NCBI RefSeq assembly: GCF_900188155.1
Contig: NZ_FZOG01000006.1
Span: 186,001-250,000 of the forward strand
Direction: 5' to 3'
Length of the DNA stretch: 64,000 bases
From: Pseudomonas segetis
GTDB taxonomy: Bacteria; Pseudomonadota; Gammaproteobacteria; Pseudomonadales; Pseudomonadaceae
In this document: positions 1 to 8,296 of the stretch, in pieces
How the letters are laid out: every line of letters begins with the position of its first letter
Position numbering within the stretch: the first letter of the stretch is position 1
The notes under the pieces: generated by a model
What the model saw: only the letters and a program-made list of their open reading frames with translations
Databases searched by the model: none
What the model was told of the DNA's origin: nothing
Position numbers and translations under genes: made by a program

Positions 1-36
1 GATGTTTAACGCTCAGGCCCGCGAGGAGGTCTGGAA

Positions 37-1101
37 CTAGTGATCCAGGTAAACATCCTTGAGGCGCTGCCACTCGTCACTGTTGGTGATGCGCAGGATT
101 TCCTGGCTGATCGGCTCGCGTAACGGGCTGCCACTGGCGACGGCAAAGGCATATGACTGATTGTCAAAGGTGCCCGGCAGGATGTCCAAACCACCGCCGT
201 CCAACTCTGCATTGCGATACTGCAGGATCGGCAGGTCGTAGACAACCGCGTCAGTCTCACCCTCTTGCACCGAGCGCATTGCACTCAGCACATCCGGGTA
301 GACGGTGTTGCGAATTCGTTGATTGGTCAGGTACTTCTCACCGACTGTGCCGCCGATTGTCGCTACATGCGCACGACGGAGGTCTTCAGAGCCCTTGATA
401 CCACTTTGCAGATTACCGACGGTCAGCGCACTGGTGACCGCAGCAGTAAAGGTCGACACCATGATCAAGGCACTGAACATCCAGATGATGGCGATAACGC
501 GCCCGCCAAACGTCACCGGTGCTTTGTCGCCATAGCCAACCGTGGTCATGGTTACTGCTGCCCACCAGAAGCTATTGCCCAACCCTTGTGTTGTCTTGCC
601 ACCAAACTGGTCAGTGTTACGCCGACGTTCGAATATCCAGAGCAACGCACCGACCAGCAATAACAAGCCAGCCAGGCCCAGCACCACGCTAGCAAACTGC
701 CAGGACAGCAAGCCCTTGAGTGTTGCCCAGCCACTTTTGTCACCGCCGTGGGGCACCGCAATGGCCAACCCTGTTTGATAGATAGGGTGGGTAAAGTCAA
801 GCTTGCTTTCGCGCTCGGCGGTCATGGTCAAGGCGCCAATAACCACATCGAGTTTACCTGCCTCAAGGCTTGGCAACAGCTCGCCAAACTGCATGGGCTC
901 ATATTCGAATCTATAGCCCAATGCCTCGGCCACATCATTCCAGACATCGACACTTATCCCGTGCCACTCTCCATTGTCATCATGAATGACAAAGGGTGGA
1001 ACCTCGCTTAGCCCCACGCGCAGAGTAGTTTTTCCAGGCTCATCCGCGACAGCTGAAAAGCTGTACAGACACAAAATAAACACTGCAACAATCCTATGCA
1101 C
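37..1101 (-). CDS. Glutamate-receptor-like ligand-gated potassium channel
   Basis: Predicted inner-membrane channel gated by a periplasmic ligand, built like bacterial GluR0. A family-3 solute-binding domain (about residues 25-125 and 235-350) is interrupted by a pore module. The module has a membrane helix near residues 137-157, a P-loop with the potassium selectivity filter TVGYGD at residues 187-192, and a second helix near 202-224. The N-terminus is a signal peptide ending SAVADEPG. I place the start at a GTG at 1101 because GGAG lies seven bases upstream; the frame stays open further upstream but runs into the neighbouring gene. Lone GTG start, no transporter partners. Same strand as the phosphonate cluster and 145 bases after it. 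The ligand, probably an amino acid or similar, is unknown. Confidence 0.85.
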   Translation of the reverse strand: MHRIVAVFILCLYSFSAVADEPGKTTLRVGLSEVPPFVIHDDNGEWHGISVDVWNDVAEALGYRFEYEPMQFGELLPSLEAGKLDVVIGALTMTAERESKLDFTHPIYQTGLAIAVPHGGDKSGWATLKGLLSWQFASVVLGLAGLLLLVGALLWIFERRRNTDQFGGKTTQGLGNSFWWAAVTMTTVGYGDKAPVTFGGRVIAIIWMFSALIMVSTFTAAVTSALTVGNLQSGIKGSEDLRRAHVATIGGTVGEKYLTNQRIRNTVYPDVLSAMRSVQEGETDAVVYDLPILQYRNAELDGGGLDILPGTFDNQSYAFAVASGSPLREPISQEILRITNSDEWQRLKDVYLDH

Positions 1102-1246
1102 CTCAACGCTCCATGCTTGGCAACAAAGGCAATAGGGTAACAAACTTTGGCCGCTACCCTGGCTTTGAGGCGCAATGGATCGTTTCACAGGCTTGGGTAG
1201 CATAGCCTGCAACCGCTCTGGCTCAGGCCATGACGAGCAACTACCC

Positions 1247-2407
1247 TTATGCGGCCTGAGTACCTGGCCAAGCACTTTCACCAAGCATTGCGGCAATGGT
1301 GCGCTCACCCAAACCCAGCCCGACACTCATGCCTAGCCCGGTGTGCATCAGCACAGCCTGCACCCCTTCATCCACGCGAAGCACACTGAATGGTCCAGGC
1401 CCACGCGCGCCATAAACTCCTTGCCAACGCTCGATCACATCAATTGGCGCCCCCAAGGTATGCTCGGCCAGACTGATCATTATTTGATCAACCGCTTCAC
1501 TATTGAAGGGTTCGATGTCGCTGCCATAGACATGGGAATCACCAATGATCAGCTCGCCGTAGGGTGTCGGGCTGATCAGCAGGTGAATGCCATTGGCTTC
1601 CAGCTCCGGCTGCTGTTGGGAAATTTGCGCACGAATAGCATCCGCCTCAGGCAAGTCGGAAAATGCACCGTAATGCACACAGCTCAACCCGGTGAGTAAT
1701 GCATGCTGCAACTGCAACGGTTGCTTCAAGCGCGCCCGCAACATCTGCAGGCCACACACTTGCGGCTTCAATTCACTGATTTGCTCAGCCAACAAGGTTT
1801 GGTAATCGTGGCCTGAACAAACCACCACTCGCGGACTACGGAAGACACCGCTGGTAGTTTTGACCATGCCAGGCTGAATATCCTGCACCAGGGTCGAAAA
1901 GTGAAACTCTACGGCATAGCGTTGTTGTAAGTGCTTAGCCAACTGCGGCATGGCCTCACGCGAATAGATCTGCTGGTCATCAAGACCATGCAAGGCTGCG
2001 CGATGATGTGCAAAGCGCCCGTCATATAAATCGCTTAGGGCCGAGCCACGCAGCAGTTCGACCTTGTACTCGTATTCGCGTGCACGGCCAGCGCAAAACG
2101 CTTCCAGCAGCGTTTCTTCGGCTTCGGTACGGGCAAACAGCAACGAGCCTTGCTGCTTGATCGACAAGCCAGCCTCAGCCGCAAGACCGGCCCATAGGCC
2201 GCGACTCAAGCGGGCCAGATCGAGCATCGGCCCGGGGGCTTGGCCAGTCACCAGCGCTTGCCCGAAGTTACGCACTGAAGCGCCCAACGGCGTATGGCTA
2301 CGCTCGAATACCTTGACCTTGAGGCCGCGTTTAGCTGCCGCATAGGCATGGGCCAGGCCCAGAATACCGGCACCGACAACCAGCAGGTCGCAATCTTGCT
2401 GACTCAT
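1247..2407 (-). CDS. FAD-dependent oxidoreductase of phosphonate clusters (TIGR03364 type)
   Basis: DAO-type flavoprotein of 386 residues. The dinucleotide-binding motif VVGAGILGLAHAYAA begins near residue 10, and a typical DAO C-terminus carries HTGLGMSVGLGLGERT. Proteins of this type recur beside 2-aminoethylphosphonate (AEP) transport and breakdown genes and are thought to oxidise aminophosphonates or N-alkyl derivatives, releasing phosphonoacetaldehyde. The ATG at 2407 follows GAGG. It is the last gene of the run LysR-phnT2-phnU2-phnS2, separated from phnS2 by 200 bases containing a GC-rich hairpin. The substrate is inferred from the neighbours; glycine-oxidase-like activity on another secondary amine is the alternative. 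Confidence 0.82.
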   Translation of the reverse strand: MSQQDCDLLVVGAGILGLAHAYAAAKRGLKVKVFERSHTPLGASVRNFGQALVTGQAPGPMLDLARLSRGLWAGLAAEAGLSIKQQGSLLFARTEAEETLLEAFCAGRAREYEYKVELLRGSALSDLYDGRFAHHRAALHGLDDQQIYSREAMPQLAKHLQQRYAVEFHFSTLVQDIQPGMVKTTSGVFRSPRVVVCSGHDYQTLLAEQISELKPQVCGLQMLRARLKQPLQLQHALLTGLSCVHYGAFSDLPEADAIRAQISQQQPELEANGIHLLISPTPYGELIIGDSHVYGSDIEPFNSEAVDQIMISLAEHTLGAPIDVIERWQGVYGARGPGPFSVLRVDEGVQAVLMHTGLGMSVGLGLGERTIAAMLGESAWPGTQAA

Positions 2408-2544
2408 TAAAAATCCTCAAACGCAGTGTTTAATTCACCCTGACTGGAGGAGCACGCCTTGCGGTCGCACCCGTCCAGCAGCGCTTTTACCCAATCAACC
2501 GCACCACAAATCGAGCACCAGGCAGCGGCGATCTGGCTAGGCGC

Positions 2545-2570
2545 GCGGGCGCAGGCCACGGCCTGCCCCT
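2545..2570 (-). other. GC-rich intercistronic hairpin
   Basis: GCAGGCC at 2551-2557 and GGCCTGC at 2560-2566 are complementary, with further G/C pairing outside. It lies in the 200-base gap between the binding-protein gene and the oxidoreductase gene. There is no T-run, so an mRNA-stabilising or attenuating hairpin is likelier than a full terminator. It could let the binding protein be made in excess. Confidence 0.4.
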
Positions 2571-2607
2571 GTCGCGCAACACCGCAAGAGCGTCGCTGCC
2601 GGCTGCA

Positions 2608-3627
2608 TCACTGGGCAACAGGCTCTGATTTGCCGTCATAACGCTTGCGCCATTCTGCGAGGATCTTGTCGCGGTTCTCCGCAGCCCAGGCAAAGTCGTT
2701 CTTGATCAGGCGCTGCTCATAATCGGCAGGCAATTCCTGGAAGCGCTCAGCAATACCGGGCTGGGCAAGCACCGCGAAATTGCTCTTGTACAGTTGCATG
2801 GCGTCGCTGCTGGCAGAAAAGTCAGCCAGTTTCTTGGCCGCTTCCAAGTGAGCGGTGCCTTTGATAATGCCGGTCGCCTCGATATCCCAGCCCAGGCCTT
2901 CCTTGGGCAGGACGATATCCAGCGGCGCCCCTTTGCGTTGCAATTGAACCGCCGGGTATTCGAACGAGATACCGATCGGGAACTCCCCCGCCGCCGCCAA
3001 CTTGCAAGGCTTGGAGCCGGAATGGGTGTACTGGCCGATGTTTTGATGCAGGCGATCCATGTAGGCCCAGCCTTGTGGCTCACCAAAGGTCTGCAACCAG
3101 GAGCTGACATCCAGATAACCGGTACCGGATGAGGCCGGGTTGGGCATCACAATCTTGTCTTTGTAGATCGGCTTGGTCAGGTCTTCCCAGCTAACCGGTT
3201 TCGGCAGGTTCTGTTTTTCGGCCTCGACTGTATTGAAGCAAATTGTCGCGGCCCAGACGTCCATTCCGACCCAGGCTGGAGGGTTGGCCGCATCCCGGTA
3301 ATTGGCGCTGATCTTGTCGAGCTGCGCGGGCGCATAGGCCTCCAGCATTTGCTGTTTGTCGAGTACAGCCAGGCTAGACGCCGCAAGCCCCCAGACAGCA
3401 TCAGCCTGCGGCCGGGCTTTTTCTGCCAGCAGCTTGGCGGTGATGATGCCCGTCGAGTCACGCACCCATTTGATTTCAATGTCCGGGTTTTGCTTTTCGA
3501 ACGCCTCTTTGTAGGCCTTGAGTTGTTCCACTTCGAGCGCGGTGTACACAGTCAACTCGGTCGCGGCAGTGGCGTGCAGGCTGAAACCGGCAATCAAGGC
3601 GGTCGCTAGAGCAGTACGTTTGAACAT
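2608..3627 (-). CDS. phnS2: 2-aminoethylphosphonate ABC transporter, periplasmic binding protein
   Basis: Iron/thiamine-type (family 1) extracellular binding protein of 339 residues. The signal peptide MFKRTALATALIAGFSLHA ends near ATA. The mature protein starts with ELTVYTALEVEQL, typical of the putative AEP-binding PhnS2 family (TIGR03261). The start is set at 3627 because the sequence ATGGAGC just upstream serves as its ribosome site; a longer reading from 3639 would use that site as coding. It delivers the ligand to the fused permease and ATPase encoded just upstream in the same transcript. Similarity to Fe(III) or thiamine binding proteins means the ligand rests on cluster context. Confidence 0.85.
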   Translation of the reverse strand: MFKRTALATALIAGFSLHATAATELTVYTALEVEQLKAYKEAFEKQNPDIEIKWVRDSTGIITAKLLAEKARPQADAVWGLAASSLAVLDKQQMLEAYAPAQLDKISANYRDAANPPAWVGMDVWAATICFNTVEAEKQNLPKPVSWEDLTKPIYKDKIVMPNPASSGTGYLDVSSWLQTFGEPQGWAYMDRLHQNIGQYTHSGSKPCKLAAAGEFPIGISFEYPAVQLQRKGAPLDIVLPKEGLGWDIEATGIIKGTAHLEAAKKLADFSASSDAMQLYKSNFAVLAQPGIAERFQELPADYEQRLIKNDFAWAAENRDKILAEWRKRYDGKSEPVAQ

Positions 3628-3681
3628 GTGAAGCTCCATTATCGAGGTTTTATGGGTTGGCAGAATCAGTTTTCATGACAG

Positions 3682-5451
3682 TCAGGCTGCACCGGCGAGC
3701 CTTGAAGCCCCACCAGTGGGGAGTGGCTTTAAATTGCGCTCATCGGCCTGGCGCCAGGCTTGCGAACGCATCAGAAGCCCCCGCGAGACAGTGGCCAAGA
3801 GCACCGACACGCCAGCCGAGGTCAGTAAAATCAGGGTCGACATCGCAGCCGCGCCGCCAACATTGCCTGCGTCATCCATGTTCAACACTGCAACGGCGGC
3901 GAGCATGCTGTCGGGGCTATACAGAAAGATTGCGGCTGACACAGTGGTCATCGCCGAGACGAACAAGTAGCGAATGATGTCGAGCAGGGCAGGCAGGCAA
4001 ATCGGCAGGGTTACGCGCAGGTAATGCTTGGCCAGAGGCATTTTCAGCGACAGCGCAGCGGCTTCAAACTCACCGTCCAGTTGACGCAGTGCCGTGCTGG
4101 CGGTCATCTGCGCAGTGGTCAAGAAGTGCGCAATGGTGCACACCACGAGCAAGGTCAGGGTGCCGTACAAACCACTGAGCGGGTTACTCGGCAGGTTGAA
4201 GAAAAATACGTAACCCAGGCCCAGTACCAACCCCGGCACCGCCATCGGAATAAAGCTGAGCATGCGCAGGATTTGCGTCAATGTGTTTTGCCGGGTTTTC
4301 TCCATCAGGTAGGCGCCAGTAAAAATCAGCAAGCTGCCAAATACCGCGCTGCAGGTGGCAAGGATCAAGCTATTGCTGTAGGCCGACCAACCGCCGGGCA
4401 GGTCGGAAAAACTGTAGTGATCCAGCACCAGTGACAGGTTGTAAGGCCAGAACTTGACCAGCGAGGAGAAAATCGCCATGCCAAATACCAGCAACAGCGC
4501 GGCGCACACCAGAATAACGATGCCCAGGAAAACGCTATCGCGCAGACGCGAGGGTTGCGGGTGATAGACCTGGGCGCGCCCGCTCATGCTGTCTCGCGAA
4601 CGCCGGCGCAGCCACATGTCGACGCCAAAACTAAGCAGCGCCGGGATCAACAGGACCATGCCAATCAATGCACCACGGCCGAACTGTTGCTGGCCGACCA
4701 CCGCTTTGTAGGCTTCAAGCGCCAGCACCTGGTAATCGCCACCCACCACCACTGGCACGCCAAAATCGGTAATGGTCAGGGTGAACACCAGGCAGAACGC
4801 TGCAAACACACCCTGGCGACTGCCCGGCCAGGTGATGCTGCGAAATGCTCGCCATGGTGATGCCCCCATGCTCGATGCCGCATCAAACAGCCGGGCATCT
4901 GCCAGGGAAAGGGCCGAGATCAGGATCATCAATGCATGGGGGAAGGTATAAATCACCTCGCCCAACACTATTCCCCAGAAACCGTAGATGTTGTCGGCGA
5001 ACAGCCCACGCAAGATGCCCTGGTTGCCAAACAGGTAGATCAAGGCAATGCCTGGCAGCATGGAAGGTGCCATCAGTGGCAGTAATGAAATCGCCCGCCA
5101 CACACCCTTGCCCGCTATCAGCGTGCGTTGCAGCGCATAGGCAAACAGATATGCCAGCGGCACCACGATCAGCGCCACAGTGGTCGACACGCTCAAGCTA
5201 TTGAAGAGCAACCAGCGGAAGTTGGCGCTAGAAAACAGCTCATAGGCAGCGCCAAGGCCTCCCCCGTCACCACCGAAGCCGCGCCAGAGCATGGCCAGCA
5301 GGGGCAACAACACGGCAACGACCAGCAGCACCAGTAGCAAGCCTTTACCACCCTCAATAAACAGGCGGTCAGCCCAGCCTGCATGGCTTTTGCCGACAAC
5401 ATGATTGCGCTGTGCAGGTGCCTGCAGATTGATATGCGGTTGCGCCGTCAT
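3682..5451 (-). CDS. phnU2: 2-aminoethylphosphonate ABC transporter permease (double permease)
   Basis: Inner-membrane permease of 589 residues made of two fused binding-protein-dependent transport domains, each with about six helices. The EAA-type loops read AASSMGASPWRAF in the first half and AALSLKMPLAKHYL in the second. The fused layout is that of the PhnU2 (TIGR03262) and FbpB-like families. The chosen ATG at 5451 (MTAQPHIN) lies one base after the stop of the ATPase gene, so translation is probably coupled; a longer frame to 5511 would overlap that gene. It forms the channel of the AEP importer with the flanking ATPase and binding protein. Confidence 0.87.
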   Translation of the reverse strand: MTAQPHINLQAPAQRNHVVGKSHAGWADRLFIEGGKGLLLVLLVVAVLLPLLAMLWRGFGGDGGGLGAAYELFSSANFRWLLFNSLSVSTTVALIVVPLAYLFAYALQRTLIAGKGVWRAISLLPLMAPSMLPGIALIYLFGNQGILRGLFADNIYGFWGIVLGEVIYTFPHALMILISALSLADARLFDAASSMGASPWRAFRSITWPGSRQGVFAAFCLVFTLTITDFGVPVVVGGDYQVLALEAYKAVVGQQQFGRGALIGMVLLIPALLSFGVDMWLRRRSRDSMSGRAQVYHPQPSRLRDSVFLGIVILVCAALLLVFGMAIFSSLVKFWPYNLSLVLDHYSFSDLPGGWSAYSNSLILATCSAVFGSLLIFTGAYLMEKTRQNTLTQILRMLSFIPMAVPGLVLGLGYVFFFNLPSNPLSGLYGTLTLLVVCTIAHFLTTAQMTASTALRQLDGEFEAAALSLKMPLAKHYLRVTLPICLPALLDIIRYLFVSAMTTVSAAIFLYSPDSMLAAVAVLNMDDAGNVGGAAAMSTLILLTSAGVSVLLATVSRGLLMRSQAWRQADERNLKPLPTGGASRLAGAA

Positions 5452-5452
5452 G

Positions 5453-6496
5453 TTAAGCAAACACCTGCAGGCTGCTTGAAGGCAGCGCGACCCGAATATC
5501 CTGGCTCGCAAGGCGCGGCATGGCCTCCGGGGACAACTCGGCCTGCAGGGTCAGCCCCGGCAAATCCGTCAGTTCGAAATTCATTCGGCAACGGTTGCCC
5601 AGGAAGGTGACATCACGCATCTGTGCATGAAACTGATTGTCGATCCCTTCATGCGGGTTGATCACCACCGCTTCAGGGCGACAGAACAAACGTCCTTGTT
5701 GCAGTGCCTTAGCCTGTGGCAACTGCACCTGCAGTCCACCAACCCGGGCGCTGCCATCTTGACCGCAGGCAAATGGCAACCAGTTGCCCTGCCCCACGAA
5801 CTCAGCAACAAAAGGTGTCGCGGGCTGGTTATAGATCTGTTGCGGCGTAGCGTATTGCTCGACATGCCCCTGGTTCATCACCGCGATTCGGTCGGCCATC
5901 AGCATCGCTTCATCTTGATTGTGGGTCACCATCAAGGTGGTCACGCCAAGGTTTTTCTGTAACTGACGCAGCTCGCCACACAGATGTTCACGAACCCGCG
6001 CATCCAGCGCCGACATGGGTTCGTCGAGCAACAACAGCGAAGGCTTGGGAGCCAGCGCGCGAGCCAGGGCAACGCGCTGTTGCTGGCCGCCGGAGAGCTG
6101 GCCCGGATACTTTTTCTCGCTGCCGAGCAGGCCAACCAGTTCAAGCATCTCGCTGACCCGTGCACGCACGACTTCACGGCTATCGCCGCTCAAGCCGTAG
6201 GCGATGTTCTGCGCCACGCTGAGGTTGGGAAAGAGCGCGTAAGACTGGAACAGGATGCCGTAGTCGCGGGCTTGTGGCGGCAAGTTGGAGACGTCACGCG
6301 AGCCAATGACGATACTGCCGCGATCCTGCTTCTCCAGCCCGGCAATGCAGCGCAACAAGGTAGTTTTGCCGCAACCCGATGGTCCAAGCAGACACACCAG
6401 CTCCCCGGCCTCGACATCCAGAGAAACACCATCAAGCGCCTGGAAAGCGCCGAAACCCTTGTGGATACCGCGAACCTGCATATTGTGTTGAGTCAT
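5453..6496 (-). CDS. phnT2: 2-aminoethylphosphonate ABC transporter ATP-binding protein
   Basis: Cytoplasmic ABC ATPase of 347 residues. Walker A is GPSGCGKTTLLR, the signature LSGGQQQRVALARAL, and Walker B LLLLDEPMSALD, followed by a C-terminal TOBE-like domain. It powers the AEP importer formed with the neighbouring permease and binding protein. The start at 6496 (MTQHNMQVRG) is preceded by GAGGTGG; an upstream frame to 6544 lacks such a site. It is the first gene of the transport operon, with a 142-base leader that carries a candidate LysR-box. The family also contains iron and polyamine ATPases, so substrate assignment relies on context. Confidence 0.87.
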   Translation of the reverse strand: MTQHNMQVRGIHKGFGAFQALDGVSLDVEAGELVCLLGPSGCGKTTLLRCIAGLEKQDRGSIVIGSRDVSNLPPQARDYGILFQSYALFPNLSVAQNIAYGLSGDSREVVRARVSEMLELVGLLGSEKKYPGQLSGGQQQRVALARALAPKPSLLLLDEPMSALDARVREHLCGELRQLQKNLGVTTLMVTHNQDEAMLMADRIAVMNQGHVEQYATPQQIYNQPATPFVAEFVGQGNWLPFACGQDGSARVGGLQVQLPQAKALQQGRLFCRPEAVVINPHEGIDNQFHAQMRDVTFLGNRCRMNFELTDLPGLTLQAELSPEAMPRLASQDIRVALPSSSLQVFA

Positions 6497-6561
6497 GTGC
6501 CACCTCACTGAGCAAATTGCTCGAATGAGGTTGATGCTAAACAAGCTATGCGAAGGCTTTA

Positions 6562-6584
6562 TGGCAGTTAGGCAAAAGCTGCCA
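6562..6584 (-). promoter_or_regulatory. Candidate LysR-type operator upstream of phnT2
   Basis: TGGCAG at 6562-6567 and CTGCCA at 6579-6584 form a perfect six-base inverted repeat with an 11-base spacer, the T-N11-A layout of LysR-family sites. It lies 66-88 bases upstream of the phnT2 start, in the gap just after the LysR gene. Binding by that LysR is inference. Confidence 0.45.
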
Positions 6585-6638
6585 ATAGTGACATCGGTAT
6601 ATTTGGGAATGACTTGCCGTTTTCAGGATGCTGGCTGC

Positions 6639-7502
6639 TCAATCGCCAACAGTGGAATGGGCCAGTGTCAGGAAAGCGGCGAGCAAGCGCGCCTGACGGC
6701 GCTCCTTGAGGCAATACAGATGCTCGCTGATCATCGGTGCCTGCTCCAGCTCGACCACCCGCAGATCAGGATGATCAGGCACTTCCTGGCGAGCAATCAC
6801 ACTGACACCGATATTGCGTACAACCGCTTCGCGAATCGACTCCCGATCACCAATTTCAAGCAACCTGGCAGCGCTGACATTGGCCCGCGCGAGCATTTCT
6901 TCAGTCAACACACGTGTGGTTGAACCCTGCTCGCGCATCAACAGGCAATGACTGGCCAAGGCATTCACGCTCACCCTCTGTTGTGCAGCTAGCGGGTGTT
7001 CGCGGTGCACCGCCAATACCAGCGGGTCCTGGCCAAGGGTCAGATGCGTCAGGCGAGCATCGGTGTTGAGCTGCGAAGACGCGGCCAGATCGACACGATA
7101 ATCCTCCAGCGCCTCGATAACCTGCTGGGAATTGCCGATTTCCAGGCTGACTTCGACCTGCGGGTATTGCTGATGAAAGCGCTTGATCAGGTCGAGCATG
7201 TAATAGGGTGCGGTGGCGGCAAGGCGCAGTTTGCCTTGCGCCTGCCCGCAATTACGCAGGAAGAACTCGATATCGGCTTCCTCCTGCATCAGTTTCTTGA
7301 CCCTTGGCAGCAGCTCTACACCTGCCTGCGTCAGGGTCAAGCGCCGGCCGCCGCGATAGAACAACTCGACGTTGTACTGGCTTTCAAGGCTGCGGACTTG
7401 AGTGGTGATCGTTGGCTGGCTGAGGCCGAGCTTTTTCGCCGCCTGGGTAATGCTGCCCAGGCGGGCGACCATGTAGAAGGCCTTTAGCTCGGCGCTGTGC
7501 AT
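6639..7502 (-). CDS. LysR-family regulator of aminoethylphosphonate genes
   Basis: A 287-residue LysR regulator. The N-terminal winged helix-turn-helix contains GSITQAAKKLGLSQPTITTQVRSLE (residues about 16-40) and is followed by an effector-binding domain. It fits the phosphonate-associated LysR group (TIGR03339) and sits directly before the AEP importer operon on the same strand, so it probably activates that operon in response to AEP or a breakdown product. Its ATG overlaps the last base of the thyA stop (TGATG), so it may be translated from the thyA message as well. The effector is not visible from sequence. Confidence 0.85.
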   Translation of the reverse strand: MHSAELKAFYMVARLGSITQAAKKLGLSQPTITTQVRSLESQYNVELFYRGGRRLTLTQAGVELLPRVKKLMQEEADIEFFLRNCGQAQGKLRLAATAPYYMLDLIKRFHQQYPQVEVSLEIGNSQQVIEALEDYRVDLAASSQLNTDARLTHLTLGQDPLVLAVHREHPLAAQQRVSVNALASHCLLMREQGSTTRVLTEEMLARANVSAARLLEIGDRESIREAVVRNIGVSVIARQEVPDHPDLRVVELEQAPMISEHLYCLKERRQARLLAAFLTLAHSTVGD

Positions 7503-8296
7503 CAGACCGCTACAGGCGCTTTGATATGGGGATGGGCTTCGTAACCCACCAGTTCGAAGTCTTCAAACTTGAAGGCGAACAAGTCGGTCACCTCAGGATT
7601 GAGCTTCATCTGCGGCAATGGCAGCGGCTCACGGCTAAGTTGCAGGTCAGCCTGTTCGATATGGTTGGCATACAAGTGGCAATCACCGCCGGTCCAGATG
7701 AACTCGCCGGGCTGCAAGCCACAGACCTGCGCCACCATCAAGGTCAGCAGCGCATAGCTGGCAATATTGAATGGCACGCCGAGGAAGATATCAGCCGAAC
7801 GCTGGTACAACTGGCAGCTGAGCTTGCCGTCCGCGACGTAGAACTGGAACAGGGCATGGCAAGGCGGCAACGCCATCTGCTCGACCAGCGCCGGATTCCA
7901 GGCCGAAACGATCAGGCGGCGCGAATCCGGGTTGGTCTTGATCATCTCGATCAGCTTGCTGATCTGGTCAACCGACTCCCCGTTAGGCGCCGGCCAGTTA
8001 CGCCACTGGTAGCCGTAGACCGGACCGAGATCGCCGTTTTCATCGGCCCACTCATCCCAGATGCGTACACCATTTTCCTTGAGATAACGGATATTGGTGT
8101 CGCCCTGCAAAAACCACAGCAGTTCGTGGATGATCGACTTGAGGTGGCACTTCTTGGTGGTCACCAGCGGGAAGCCTTCGGCCAGGTCGAAACGCATCTG
8201 ATGGGCAAACAGGCTGTAGGTGCCCGTGCCGGTGCGATCACTTTTGAAGGTGCCGGTCTCGCGAACCAGACGCATCATGTCCAGATACTGTTTCAT
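7502..8296 (-). CDS. thyA: Thymidylate synthase
   Basis: Cytoplasmic enzyme converting dUMP to dTMP with methylenetetrahydrofolate. At 264 residues it matches the E. coli enzyme in length. Visible landmarks are the start MKQYLDMMRLV, the conserved SDRTGTGT loop, the nucleophilic cysteine in ALPPCHALFQF, and RSADIFLGVPFNIASYA. The ATG at 8296 overlaps the lgt stop by four bases (ATGA). It is the third gene of a TauE-lgt-thyA run, an order shared with other Pseudomonas. An open frame continues upstream of this ATG inside lgt but is not part of the protein. Confidence 0.97.
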   Translation of the reverse strand: MKQYLDMMRLVRETGTFKSDRTGTGTYSLFAHQMRFDLAEGFPLVTTKKCHLKSIIHELLWFLQGDTNIRYLKENGVRIWDEWADENGDLGPVYGYQWRNWPAPNGESVDQISKLIEMIKTNPDSRRLIVSAWNPALVEQMALPPCHALFQFYVADGKLSCQLYQRSADIFLGVPFNIASYALLTLMVAQVCGLQPGEFIWTGGDCHLYANHIEQADLQLSREPLPLPQMKLNPEVTDLFAFKFEDFELVGYEAHPHIKAPVAV

